Source of the DNA: Agarophyton chilense
Lineage: Eukaryota; Rhodophyta; Florideophyceae; Gracilariales; Gracilariaceae
DNA length: 64,000 nt
Reading direction: 5' to 3'
NCBI GenBank assembly: GCA_030374765.1
Contig: JARGXX010000016.1
Location: 1,488,001 to 1,552,000, forward strand
Both the position numbers and the translations under genes were made by a program. The notes below the pieces were generated by a model. That model saw only the letters and a program-made list of their open reading frames with translations, ran no database searches and was not told where the DNA came from. Position 1 is the stretch's first letter, and the number at the start of each line of letters is the position of its first letter. This document shows positions 23,124 through 32,660 of this stretch, piece after piece.

Positions 23124-23446
23124 TGTACAAAGAAATTATCGAGAACTAAACGTGCAGATTCTGAATACAGACAAATTAAAAGTTGGCTCCTCGCCTCACA
23201 GCTCCGTTCGTGTCCTCGTGTCAAAACAATGGTTTCATGGCAGAATATCTCGCTCCCCTGTGGGCTGCAAGACTAGCGATCGGAAAGTCAAACGTTGCAA
23301 ACGAAATTAATCTACCAATCCGTGCTTGCATGACTGCTAGCAGATATTGAAAGCTGGGAAGTATGAGCACGAAAATGACAAAAAAGGTGAGCCTGTACGA
23401 CAGCCTCTGGTGATCAGAATCGCTTCAAGTTGGTGAAACACAGGCA

Positions 23447-24760
23447 TCACGTTTTTTCATCAGCGCTACCGGGCGCTGCTAATTCCACGCGGCGGTCCAC
23501 CTGATCTGCGGTGGGGAGCAGCAGTTCCAACGTTGGGCTACTTACAATAGGTCTAGGAATACCCAGGGCCACGTTGTGCGAGTGTGACTTGGCATACACA
23601 AATAAAAAGCCGGATATCAAAGCGAGGAAGACTCCAAACCAAGCATGGGGCGTGAACTTGGTACGGAAAATTGCAGCGCCCAACAGTACAATGGCGATCT
23701 TGTTTGTCTGCGCTAGGTAGCGCAAAACATCGCTCGACGCAGCCTCGAAGGCGGACAAGACAGACACCAGGCAACCGGCGCTGAGCGCAAACGAAAAAAC
23801 CAGCGGAATCTTGGCGGATGGAGGCAATAGCGCGACTTGATGGGAGAAGGTGGGAAGTTCTTGGTTGAAGAAGGCAAACAAAAGCGCAGCAGGAAGCGAA
23901 AGAAGATTTGCAACGAAGGCCTTATCCGTTGTCCGATAGCTGCCTGCACAGTAGCGAAGACTGAGCACATAGAAAATGTGAGTTGAGACGTTGAAGCACG
24001 ACCAGGCGTATCCCAACAAAGAAGTCTGAGATATGGCGCTAGCAGAGTCGAACGTGAACACATTAGCTAGCATGGACAAGGCCATGGCGACAAATACGGC
24101 GCTGGGAATGGAGTGCCCAAAGGCAACTCTCTCGACGGTGGTGACGCCGAGCGGAGCCAAACTCTTGACGACGGTGAAAGCGGGGAGCGATATAAAGCGC
24201 AGCGAACGAGCGTTGGAATAATGGTAGAGTAGAAAAAGGGCAGATGGAAGCAGCATGTTGGAAACATGAGTGGTGGAGATGGCAGGAGTCTCTTTCCTGA
24301 CGATGGCGACGACGGAAAACGCCAACACGACGACAAGACACTGCACGGCGATGATGAGCCAGGGATAATCGAAAAGGGGCTGTGAGAAGACGGCCTTGTT
24401 AGCGAGCACGAGGGCGACGGATTGGGCGGCCCACCAGAGACACGCGAGAATTCCTGCAGCGTCCCAGCCGAAGCGGTGTAAGTGGGCGAGCTTGGAGAAG
24501 GAGGCGGTGATAGTGCGCCATAAAGCCGAGCTGGCGCCGGCGACGGCGCCGAAGCCGGCGCCGGAATCGAAAGGCTTTTGGGATGCCGTGGTGGCGGAGT
24601 GAGGAAGTAAGAGGGGTGGGAGATGCAAAGAAAGGGCGGCGGAGGGGAAGTAAAGAGAGGAAAGGGTAGCTTTGGTAAACGAGCTGCAGCGCGTGGGAGG
24701 CACCGGCGGTGGGAAAGCATAAGAGGGGGTGGGGGGGTGGGGGAGGGGGGGGGTAGCCAT
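23447..24760 (-). CDS. Nucleotide-sugar / triose-phosphate-type transporter (DMT superfamily)
   Basis: A 437-residue multi-pass membrane protein. Residues 1-75 are a Pro/Ser/Ala-rich hydrophobic extension with few acidic residues, which could be a signal or plastid/organelle targeting region. About ten membrane helices follow, roughly at 103-122, 133-154, 168-180, 187-205, 219-237, 246-268, 281-299, 318-338, 350-365 and 371-391. The segment LYHYSNARSLRFISLPAFTVVKSL (split here as residues 178-201) is the hallmark of the NST/TPT fold near helix 4, and QTNKIAIVLLGAAIF (351-365) sits where GDP-mannose transporters have GALNK. So it probably exchanges a nucleotide sugar or phosphate ester across a Golgi or plastid membrane. 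The tail (392-437) is hydrophilic. The gene diverges from the membrane-protein gene at 25097. Substrate is uncertain. Confidence 0.8.
   Translation of the reverse strand: MATPPLPHPPTPSYAFPPPVPPTRCSSFTKATLSSLYFPSAALSLHLPPLLLPHSATTASQKPFDSGAGFGAVAGASSALWRTITASFSKLAHLHRFGWDAAGILACLWWAAQSVALVLANKAVFSQPLFDYPWLIIAVQCLVVVLAFSVVAIVRKETPAISTTHVSNMLLPSALFLLYHYSNARSLRFISLPAFTVVKSLAPLGVTTVERVAFGHSIPSAVFVAMALSMLANVFTFDSASAISQTSLLGYAWSCFNVSTHIFYVLSLRYCAGSYRTTDKAFVANLLSLPAALLFAFFNQELPTFSHQVALLPPSAKIPLVFSFALSAGCLVSVLSAFEAASSDVLRYLAQTNKIAIVLLGAAIFRTKFTPHAWFGVFLALISGFLFVYAKSHSHNVALGIPRPIVSSPTLELLLPTADQVDRRVELAAPGSADEKT
24725..24753 (+). promoter_or_regulatory. Strong G-quadruplex motif at the transporter start
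   Basis: On the plus strand the order is G5-T-G7-T-G5-A-G9, far above the minimum for a G-quadruplex. It is the template strand of codons 3-12 of the transporter (Pro/His/Thr-rich), five bases from the start codon. Confidence 0.7.
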
Positions 24761-25096
24761 GAGGGTCAGAAGTTAGGGTCTACGCGGCACGGCGCATGAC
24801 AGTATAGAGAGCGGTGGCGGACGTGTCGTCGTCACGGAACGGCGAGACGCAGTCGTGTACTTTGCGCTTCGAGGCGCTGCTACTTGGCAGTGTGCATCGT
24901 TGCCGCTCTCGCCCAAGCGCTGTCTCGCCGAATCACAAGCTGTCCGGCGCAGGCCTAACTCTCGCCTCCTTCTGCATGATTCCCCCCCCCCCCCCCAAGA
25001 CCCCCCGCCACCGCCATCCCACCGTCGCCGTACCACCGCCATCACCTCCCCCGCCATCACCTCCACCACCAGTGACACAACACCACATCCCCCGCT
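24761..25096. promoter_or_regulatory. Shared divergent promoter region with G/C tracts
   Basis: The 336 bases separate two genes transcribed outward. A 15-C tract (24982-24996) and (CCR)n-like repeats up to 25075 lie in the likely leader of the right-hand gene. The left-hand gene has a matching C-rich sense strand in its first codons (24725-24753). No TATA box is evident. Co-regulation is an inference from the shared spacer. Confidence 0.5.
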
Positions 25097-26338
25097 ATGG
25101 TCAAGCTGCAGACCGGAGACCCGCTCGGCGGCTTCGCAGAAGCCGTGGCAGAGCTTGACTCCATCCCCACCCTGCTGGCCGTGGTAGCCATCCTGCTCGC
25201 CTCTTTGCAGGGCGTCCTGTGCCTCGAGTCGGTCGATTCCTGTCGCTTGTCCAGGCGCAAACTCAACATTCTGTTATCGTTTGAGGTGGTTGAGACCATC
25301 GTCCTCTTCCTGTCGGAGCTGCTGTCCTTCTTGGAGCTGCGCACTGCTTTTCGTGACGCCTTCCCAGATTTGCACTTCGTTGCGCCCTGCTTGTTTGCAG
25401 CCGGTGTGTTGCAGATCTTCTCCGACATATATTTCACGCTAGCCGTTGTGACCAAGAGTCGCATCTCCTGGATTCCCGTCGCATGCATGGGATCCAATCA
25501 TGCCGTCTTCGAGGTCGTACCTCTCTCTATCTCCATCATTTTGTCCGTCACTCTGCTGGGCTGGCGCTTTCGCTGGTGGCTGCGCGCCAATGCTGTCTCT
25601 GAGGAGGCGGCTTTGTCTGCCATTCAGGCTGAGTCATCTCTTGGACACGGGGTGATCGCCTTTGCCGCCGGTTGGACCGTGGCCATCAGTGCGCTGCTCA
25701 TCGTCATCATGGTTCTATCCGACTGTGGCGAAGAAGGGCCCAGTTATTTCGCTGGCCTCCGCTATCTATGGCGCCCGGAAATGTGGCTTGACGATCAGCA
25801 CGTGGGTTCCAAAGTCTGGTATCGCCGTTTTGAAAGCACCGACAAGGCTCTAGATGAGTACATGGCTTCTGCGCTTCTGGATGAAGATGTCCCTTTGCCA
25901 AATATTCCCCGTCAGGTGCGCACACTTCTTGAGCGAGCTCCTCTTCACATCGGAAACGCCATAGTCGGTACGGACAAGCAGTTCTGCGTCCAAGAGGATA
26001 GAATTGCCTCTCGCCTGCAAAAACTTGTTCTCATAGCAGAACATCTCGTTGTGCTTCCTTTACTCGTCGTCATTGTGGTTATTGTGGCCCGAAACCATGA
26101 CAATCTCGATCAAGTCCATTATGTTGCAATCGCCAAGCTTGCTGAGGGTGCCATCGTGCTTGCATTTGTAGAGTTTGCTATTGGAATAAAAAACTTGTTA
26201 TGGGGTGTCAGTGGTACGGTAAAGGGAGAGCGGGCCAACGTGTCTGGCGCAGAGAGGGTCTCCTCAATTCGTCACCTGCGTGCGTTTTCCGATGAGACCC
26301 AGCGTGATTCTCATGACTTGGAAATCAAGATTGACTGA
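25097..26338 (+). CDS. Multi-pass membrane protein of unknown function
   Basis: A 413-residue protein with about seven hydrophobic segments: roughly 23-43, 57-79, 94-118, 132-156, 184-208, 309-331 and 342-367. A hydrophilic loop of about 100 residues (209-308) separates five N-terminal from two C-terminal segments and carries acidic and Trp/Tyr-rich parts (RYLWRPEMWLDD). The tail 368-413 is charged and Ser-rich. A membrane start without a clear cleavable signal, and a short 22-residue N-terminus, suggest the N-terminus is exposed. I do not recognise the family; seven segments alone are not proof of a receptor. The ATG at 25097 is the first in frame after the C-rich leader, and no intron is required. 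It diverges from the transporter gene. Confidence 0.8.
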   Translation: MVKLQTGDPLGGFAEAVAELDSIPTLLAVVAILLASLQGVLCLESVDSCRLSRRKLNILLSFEVVETIVLFLSELLSFLELRTAFRDAFPDLHFVAPCLFAAGVLQIFSDIYFTLAVVTKSRISWIPVACMGSNHAVFEVVPLSISIILSVTLLGWRFRWWLRANAVSEEAALSAIQAESSLGHGVIAFAAGWTVAISALLIVIMVLSDCGEEGPSYFAGLRYLWRPEMWLDDQHVGSKVWYRRFESTDKALDEYMASALLDEDVPLPNIPRQVRTLLERAPLHIGNAIVGTDKQFCVQEDRIASRLQKLVLIAEHLVVLPLLVVIVVIVARNHDNLDQVHYVAIAKLAEGAIVLAFVEFAIGIKNLLWGVSGTVKGERANVSGAERVSSIRHLRAFSDETQRDSHDLEIKID

Positions 26339-27061
26339 GAGTTTGTTTAGCATTTCTGCTGCATTTTTGGTATCGAGACTCTGGCGACTTTCCTCAACGT
26401 TGCTATGCAGTCTTCCACTGTGCGTGTGCCGTAATGTCAGCGATATATGTCCGCAATCTTATTAGATTCACTTCTGTTTGTCCGCTTGCCGACGGCTTGG
26501 TGCATCCTGGGCATATGTTTGAGCGTCACGGAGTTTCGAAGAAGAGTTTGTTCGCTGGACAATACGTCAACGCCATTATGAAGCTCTCCGGAGACATATC
26601 ACAAGACAAATGGCCGTGCGTGAAACTCTCCTATCACGCGGTGGTATGGCGGATCCCAAATACATTGCGCACCGTGGTCGGTTATTCGTAGCGCTTGTAG
26701 ACCTGTGACTGTGTGTAGATTGTCACTGGTGGATGCAGAACAAGTCCCAAGTCCCGGTCACAAAGAAGAATTCGAGGACAGCTGGCTGCCTAACACAAGT
26801 TTTCAACTATTTCTCGGGAAAGCGCATCAAGGGACGAAAAGTTGAAAAGTTTCAAGATTAACCAAAAGCTTGCAAACTTTAGGCGGGACAAAAAGAAGAG
26901 CCGAGTGCAAAGTACACGCACGCCATGCCCTTGCTCTCTGCAGAGCATTCGGTCGTCTTGACGCACAAAGTGGAATGACACATCCGTTACCGACCTCTTA
27001 TCATTGAAATTCACAGCAGCCGTATGCAGCGTTGATATCGACAATTTTATGTTGTTTCGAA
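26339..27061. other. Intergenic region between membrane-protein and FUN14 genes
   Basis: An 85-codon open frame (26434-26691) begins about 95 bases after the membrane-protein stop, without a recognisable domain. It most likely belongs to the 3' untranslated region. Nothing else is visible. Confidence 0.35.
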
Positions 27062-27601
27062 ATGTCCAAATCAAGGTCGACTTTGGTACGCGCTTCAAAA
27101 GCGTTTCATGGTCTTGTACGCCGATCGCTGTCCTTCAGGGATCCAACTTCGACCACTATCAGGATAACGATTGCAGCGGCTGCACCTTCCTTCGCGGCTG
27201 CTGACGATTCTAATCGTAAACCGAATATAGATTCTACCCAGCAAGCCACCAAAGACCCACCGAACCGACTGGACGTTGAACATGAAAGCAAACACATTGT
27301 TCAATCATTGAGTGAACAATTGTCGTTCGGAGCGGTGCTCGGATTTGCCACTGGATATTCAATCAGAAAAATTGGAAAGCTTGTCTTGTTTCTTGCAGGC
27401 ACTGAAGTTGTTATTCTGCAATATATGGCATATCGACGTTGGCTCGAGATTGATTGGCGACGAATAGGGCGAGATCTATCTCCCAACTTCGATCGATCAG
27501 CCTGGGATTGTTTGATGAACATATTGCTATACAAGATGCCGTTTAGTGCAGCTTTTTCAGGCGGACTTGCAGCAGGTCTGCGTCTTTCGTATCAAAAGTA
27601 A
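27062..27601 (+). CDS. FUN14-family membrane protein
   Basis: A 179-residue protein. Residues 1-50 are rich in Arg, Ser and Ala with no acidic residue before about 27 (MSKSRSTLVRASKAFHGLVR), as in mitochondrial or plastid targeting sequences. The FUN14 domain spans about 78-178: GAVLGFATGYSIRKIGK, then a hydrophobic helix, then the YRRWLEIDWRRIGRDL segment typical of the family (consensus ..G.V.VDW..V..D), and a final glycine-rich helix (FSGGLAAGLRL). FUN14 proteins sit in the outer mitochondrial membrane (FUNDC1 is a mitophagy receptor) or in organelle membranes of algae and plants. The ATG at 27062 is preferred over the one at 27032 because it starts the targeting-like sequence. No LIR-type W/YxxL motif is clear near the N-terminus, so a mitophagy role is not shown. 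Confidence 0.8.
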   Translation: MSKSRSTLVRASKAFHGLVRRSLSFRDPTSTTIRITIAAAAPSFAAADDSNRKPNIDSTQQATKDPPNRLDVEHESKHIVQSLSEQLSFGAVLGFATGYSIRKIGKLVLFLAGTEVVILQYMAYRRWLEIDWRRIGRDLSPNFDRSAWDCLMNILLYKMPFSAAFSGGLAAGLRLSYQK

Positions 27602-28145
27602 AATGCTTCGATACGATATACGCTCATTTCCTGTTGTACCATAGAGTGTTGCCAAAGGAGAATAACCTTCAGAGTATAGTGCAGGGGAAAAAGAAATTGA
27701 GGTGTACTCTGAAACGCGGGCAAATGATAAGGTTTACGTCCACAAAAGGGAAAGTGGAAGTGTTATGGACATGTTCCAAGACGCAGCATCTGTAAGGCAA
27801 AGCGGACAGCTGTTTGTGTCAAACATTACAGTATAATTGAGTACAATCCGCGAAACAAAAAAAATATACATCCAACCCAAGTTGGTGATCCACTAGTTCT
27901 GAAAGCTATCTACATACTCAAGACTACCATTATTCCTCACATTACCTGTGTTTAGATAGAACGTTTTTAGGTTGTTCCTTTGACATTATCGTAGTATTCC
28001 ACATTTATTCAGCGAAATAATATTAAGTACACATTACTAAAAAGGCTCCATATTCAGAAATACATTGTTTGCATTAGTGCTTCTTTGCAAACAAGACGAC
28101 AAAGACGTGCCAAAGACATTTATCAAGTAGGTTCATCACAAAAAA
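27602..28145. other. AT-rich spacer without genes
   Basis: Downstream of the FUN14 gene. Several A-rich runs, no protein-like frame and no repeat shared within the window. Confidence 0.4.
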
Positions 28146-28490
28146 ATGCCGAAAGGTCAGCCGCCATCAACATTTGAAATACGAAAAATTACCGCTCTTC
28201 ACCACGAAGCTTTTTCTATCAGAAGAATAACAAACTTCAGAGAACAATCAATTGGAGCGGTACAGTCTGTACTGCATATAAAACAGCTTGGGTTACACAG
28301 AAATGCTTTTAAGCTCACAAAAATTTCAAAACAATACATAAAAGCACTGCTTTTTGCCTCATCTAATCTAGTTACCTTTGCTGCACCTTTCAAAGACAAA
28401 TCCAGTATATCGATGGTGACTCGCAGAATGCAAACAATTCTGAGTACACCCAAAAAATCGCGAATACATAAAGATGCCTTCAACACCTAA
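28146..28490 (+). pseudogene. Tc1/mariner-like DNA-binding domain relic
   Basis: The frame opens MPKGQPPSTFEIRKITALHHEAFSIRRI, closely like the MPKGKxLSxFExGKIxALHxEGLSxRxIA start of Tc1-family transposases, followed by REQSIGAVQSVL (second helix-turn-helix). The rest of the 114 codons drifts away from the family and stops before any catalytic domain. So this is the left third of a decayed plain DNA transposon. It differs in sequence from the complete Tc1 element at 50174-51734. Confidence 0.6.
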
Positions 28491-29063
28491 AACAAACCAT
28501 AACATTATTCGATTTTTGTGAGCAAAAAGATATATAATCTTAAGTACGTCGCCATTTTGAAGAAATTATCAGTATTTAGATAATATCAGGAATGATCGGG
28601 TTTCCAGAATATATATGAGTAATGATAGCAAAAATTGAGATGTATCGCACACGGAAGTCATCACAATTTATTTAGGTTTTCAAAATACTATTATTGATGT
28701 TAATTAATCATTTCTTCTCATTGAAGAGCTTACGCAGGACAGAAATACTGCGGATGGGGGCAGATTCCTTTTCTGCAACTTTGTGAAAAATGCGGCTGAA
28801 ATGTACTTATGAAATAAAATCATGTTAGGCATAGTCATGTTTCAGGAATGGGCGGGAAACAAGCAGTGCTCCGTGCCACCTTCTTAACGCAGTGTACCAT
28901 CACCATGTGATGGTTGGCGTACGCTTGCGCACTACGGAAACTTTTGCAGGAGTGAGATGACCCACGCCAAGGAGCAGACGCCGGCAACTAGATCGAGCAT
29001 CGTGATCGTTTCCCCTTCTCACTGAGACTGAAAAGAGCTACTATATTTATTGGGTAGCTTCCT
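28491..29063. other. Spacer without genes
   Basis: No protein-like frame. A perfect small palindrome, ACCATCAC-CAT-GTGATGGT, lies near 28899-28917. Otherwise AT-rich. Confidence 0.35.
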
Positions 29064-29219
29064 TGATATTGCGGCTACGAATAGAGGTTCTGGAAGATGA
29101 TATGATAATCTGTAAGCAGTCTGAACCTCCATTCATTTTCTTCAATTGATTGGAGCTTGTTACGTCATGCTCGTTACCGAAATTCTCTATCTATCGAAAT
29201 TAGCAGATAAGTTGGAACA
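29064..29219 (-). repeat. Short terminal repeat of the outer chromovirus (3' copy)
   Basis: About 150 bases sharing GGAAGATGRTATGRTAAYCTGTAAGCA and CTTCAATTGATTGGAG (listed as two separate motifs) with 36712-36865, same strand. It starts TGTTCC on the minus strand. The inner edge is clear, the outer edge approximate. Confidence 0.55.
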
Positions 29220-31122
29220 GCTTCTCACAGCCAACTCTATTGAAACGAGGTTGGTTGTTGTTTGGATAGCAGTGTCTCGTGATTCGTTTCTTTCATAGAG
29301 TGCCATTTTCCTTTCTGTCTTCGATGAAGTTCTGGATCATCTCGGGTATGTCCTAGCGCATATCGTCGAGCTTCTCCCACACTGGGTCCTCCTCGTCGAA
29401 TACGCGCCTCTTGCTCAGCAGCTGCGTCTATCCGTGGTGGAACGGAATGTCCAGAATCTCCTGTACGACACAGTACTTACCATTCTGAAAAGCAAGCTGC
29501 TCTAAGACCTCTGTGGTTATTTAAAGGCCCTTTTTGCGGAAGAACTTGAGTTTGGTGTCATAAATTATTGACTTCTTGGTAGTGCGCAAATCCTTGAGCT
29601 CATAAAGAAAATTGGTGAGAACCTTTGTCACACGGTAAGGTCTATTCCAACAAAATGAGAGCTTCCTAGCGTGGGTTTTCTCGCTGAAATTTCGCAGCAC
29701 AAAATCGCCGACGTCACAATTGCGCCTTCTGACATACGTTTGCTGGTTTTGGCGATTGAATTGGGTTTCGCCCGTCTTTTTTGTCTTCTCCTTAATGTTG
29801 CGATGCATCTCTTCTATTGCCTTGGAAAGCCAATCGATCTTGGCTACCTGCTTGGTTCGTACTTCATCGATTTCCATGAATTTCAGTTTTGACTTGTATT
29901 CCGCCTTGATAGCGCGCAATGGTGTGTCAGCTGGGAGGCCAGTAAACGCCATCAGCGGAAACGTACCCCCGAGACGTGCCAGCTGAGTGTTTTTCAGGAT
30001 TGACTGCACTAGTGAAAGCACCAAGGGTCATAGTCTAAAAGAAATTTGGAACTAGGAGTTGAGTGCTCTCAATACCCTGAGGAGTTCCTTGAAGACCACT
30101 TCCACCGTCACGTTGGACCACGGACAGTAAGGAAATGTGAAATGGTAACATCCTCGCAATTTCTCACTGAGTTCTGCCACTACCTCATTCTTGAAATGGG
30201 TGCCTCTATCGGAGACCCATTGTAGAACGACCCCAGAAAAGGAGAACCGTTCCATCAGGGCGTCTACTGTCAACGATGCATAAGCAGATTCAAAGGGAAA
30301 CAGCCACACGTAAGAGCTGAAATCTCCCTTGAGTATCAGGACGTAGTGGAAAATCTTGTCGCTCTTGCCGACGTAGCAGTAATCGAAATGCAAAATCTTA
30401 TTGGGTGAATCTGCGTGTAGGCGTGTCCCATGGACCGTGGTATCGTCCTGCCCGACACAGTGCACAGGCAATGTAGGCATGTATTAACGAAAGTCTCGAC
30501 ATCCTTCGCGATTGCGTTCCAATAAAAACGGAAACGGATGACCCTTGTAGTCCGGTCGATTCCTCTGTGCCCTCACCAGCCGGTACGTCCAGCGATTAGG
30601 ACGCTCAAACGCAGTAGGCTGCTATCAGCTGGGATCCAAAAGGCACCAATATTGTCTTGTATCACGCCTTCTACCATGTTGAAACTGTAAGGTGTTTTCT
30701 CTTTCGTTTCTTTCTGGGTGTGCGAGAAGTCTTCTCGCTTAGGCCAATCGTATTCTTCTTTGGTCTCTGGTGCGATTGAAGCGTAGAAGAGACTTGTGAT
30801 CTTTAAATACTTGACCCTTGTCCTGGGCTTGACAGCCCACCGTGTGAGGATGACTGCCCACACATTGCGTTCCCCCGGAAGGTGTTCAATTACATAACGA
30901 TAAGAACTGAGCTTAAGAGCCCAACGCATGAGATTATTCGCAGTGTGTCTACTCATTCCAGGGTTGCGTCCGTATGGATCAAAAATATACGCGAGATTCG
31001 CGTGATCTGTGTATAACGAGACCTCTCCAACCGTTGTAAAATGCTCGCGCTTTGTCATTGACTCAACTACCGAGAAAGACTCCTTTTCGACGATACTCCA
31101 GTTGTATGACGCACCGGTGAAA

Positions 31123-31853
31123 TGTGGTATTTCACTGAAACAACCGCGAAGAGCGGGTGTCGCCTTGCGAGCGACGGTTCTTAGATAAAAAGAGAGTGCG
31201 GAAAGCAGCGAGGTGTGCCTGAACAATGGGGAAATACGTGTATTCATGAAGATTTCCAGATGCGGCGGTACGTAATGCACACGAGATCGGCTCGACAACC
31301 CTTGTGTCAACACAAATAACCAGGTGACAGTAGAGAAAACAACACACACACAAGCAGAAAGCTGTAAAAAAAGGGCGTTAAACGCGCAACAGTAGAGGGT
31401 ATCCTCGGAACAAGAGTTATATCTCAGAATTGTTAAGAACTGATACTATAGGTGCCCCTTTGTGGTAAACCACTTTAAGATTTCTCGGACTAACCAAGAT
31501 GGTGTTTTGGTTCGATGGTGGTTGTTGATTGGCCTTCGCCGTCTTCACCTGGGCCTTGCGCCCTTTAATGTGCCAAGAGGCAAAGCAAGTACTGTACAGT
31601 AAGGCAAACACGTGGCGTGCCACTACCTAATTATCTAAATACTACCAAATAAAACATTTGGTGATGGCACCTTATTTTGTACAATAAATACAGTACTTAC
31701 TAATTAAATTTCTCCTGTCCCAATCTTTCCATGAAGTAATTCTTCTCATAACTTCTCGAAATCGAGTATAGCCGAAGCAATAGCTTATGAATGCCGTATC
31801 GCGACTTCGTAGTATTTCGATCGGTCGAACTCAGGTGCATCCATAATGCTACA
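31123..31853 (-). repeat. 731-bp chromovirus LTR, copy 1
   Basis: Minus strand begins TGTAGCATTATGGATG and ends ATACCACA. The copy at 61223-61953 has the same length, orientation and an AC-rich tract in the same place. A polypurine tract adjoins its 5' side, so it is a 3' LTR. Confidence 0.8.
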
Positions 31854-32030
31854 TATCCCCCCGTTAAGAGCGGAGCCCCCGCGACGCATTGTCTGTAAAA
31901 ACAATCGCAGCGCGCTTCTCGGACATTCCGATTCTTCTTTTCGTATCACAACCTTGGGTTTTCCCACTCCACCTTGCGATCATCTCGCTATTCCATCCGT
32001 CAAGCTATTCTTTTATCCGACATCTGGCGA

Positions 32031-32660
32031 TGAGCAACCTTCCGTCTTACTTGGTCAATCCACCTACGTTCTATGTCGATCCCGACAACCCTTCGTTTCA
32101 GCAGACTTCTGCGCCTGATGGATGTCATTGACCAGAATGACTGGACCCTTGTTCCTTCTGAACAGCAGTCTAGAGGACGTCCTCGTGGCGACTATTCACC
32201 CGGAAGAACCGGTCCTGGCGGTGACTTTGTCTGGTACGACCCCTGGACTAACCAGCATATCGACGGCGATCACGTCAAAGTTCTGCGGGAAACTCCGCGA
32301 GCAATGCCTCAGACCCAGCCGACTGGTTACATACACGAGCCAACTGCTCAGAATGCCGACGCACTCGTTGACGAGATGCAAGAAATCGATTAAGACGAAG
32401 AGCCAGAAGAGGTCATCCTCGAGGTTCCCGATTTGGGTGAGAACCATGGCATAGAGCCAGTGGTCCCTGCAGCGATGCAGAGCGCTGTATCTGAGCCTGT
32501 TCGACCCGTAGTGGCTTCCCACGATGCCGAGCTTGGCATTCTGAAGCAGTTCCTCGAAGACGCTGGGATTCCTCCCCACCTTGTTCAAGTAAATCGACAG
32601 CAGATGCTGAATCTCTTGTGCTCCTCGATGGGTATCAACTCGGATAACCCCAATCCCTAA
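32031..32660 (+). other. Antisense reading between chromodomain and polypurine tract
   Basis: Opposite to the element's own genes, the plus strand reads protein-like sequence: MSNLPSYLVNPPTFYVDPDN at the start, a Pro/Gly/Asp-rich middle, and a helical end (ILKQFLEDAGIPPHLVQVN). It is followed by AATAAAA and a pyrimidine-rich stretch. It is part of the fossil and not intact. Antisense extra frames between pol and the 3' LTR are known from Tat-lineage Ty3 elements of plants (Grande, RIRE2), with unknown function. Similarity to those is positional only. Confidence 0.35.

Noticed and set aside
24067-24720. 217-codon open frame inside the transporter gene on the same strand
   Set aside because: Shadow in another frame of a GC-rich gene; low-complexity Ser/Pro/Arg composition and no domain, while the 437-codon frame shows transporter helices.
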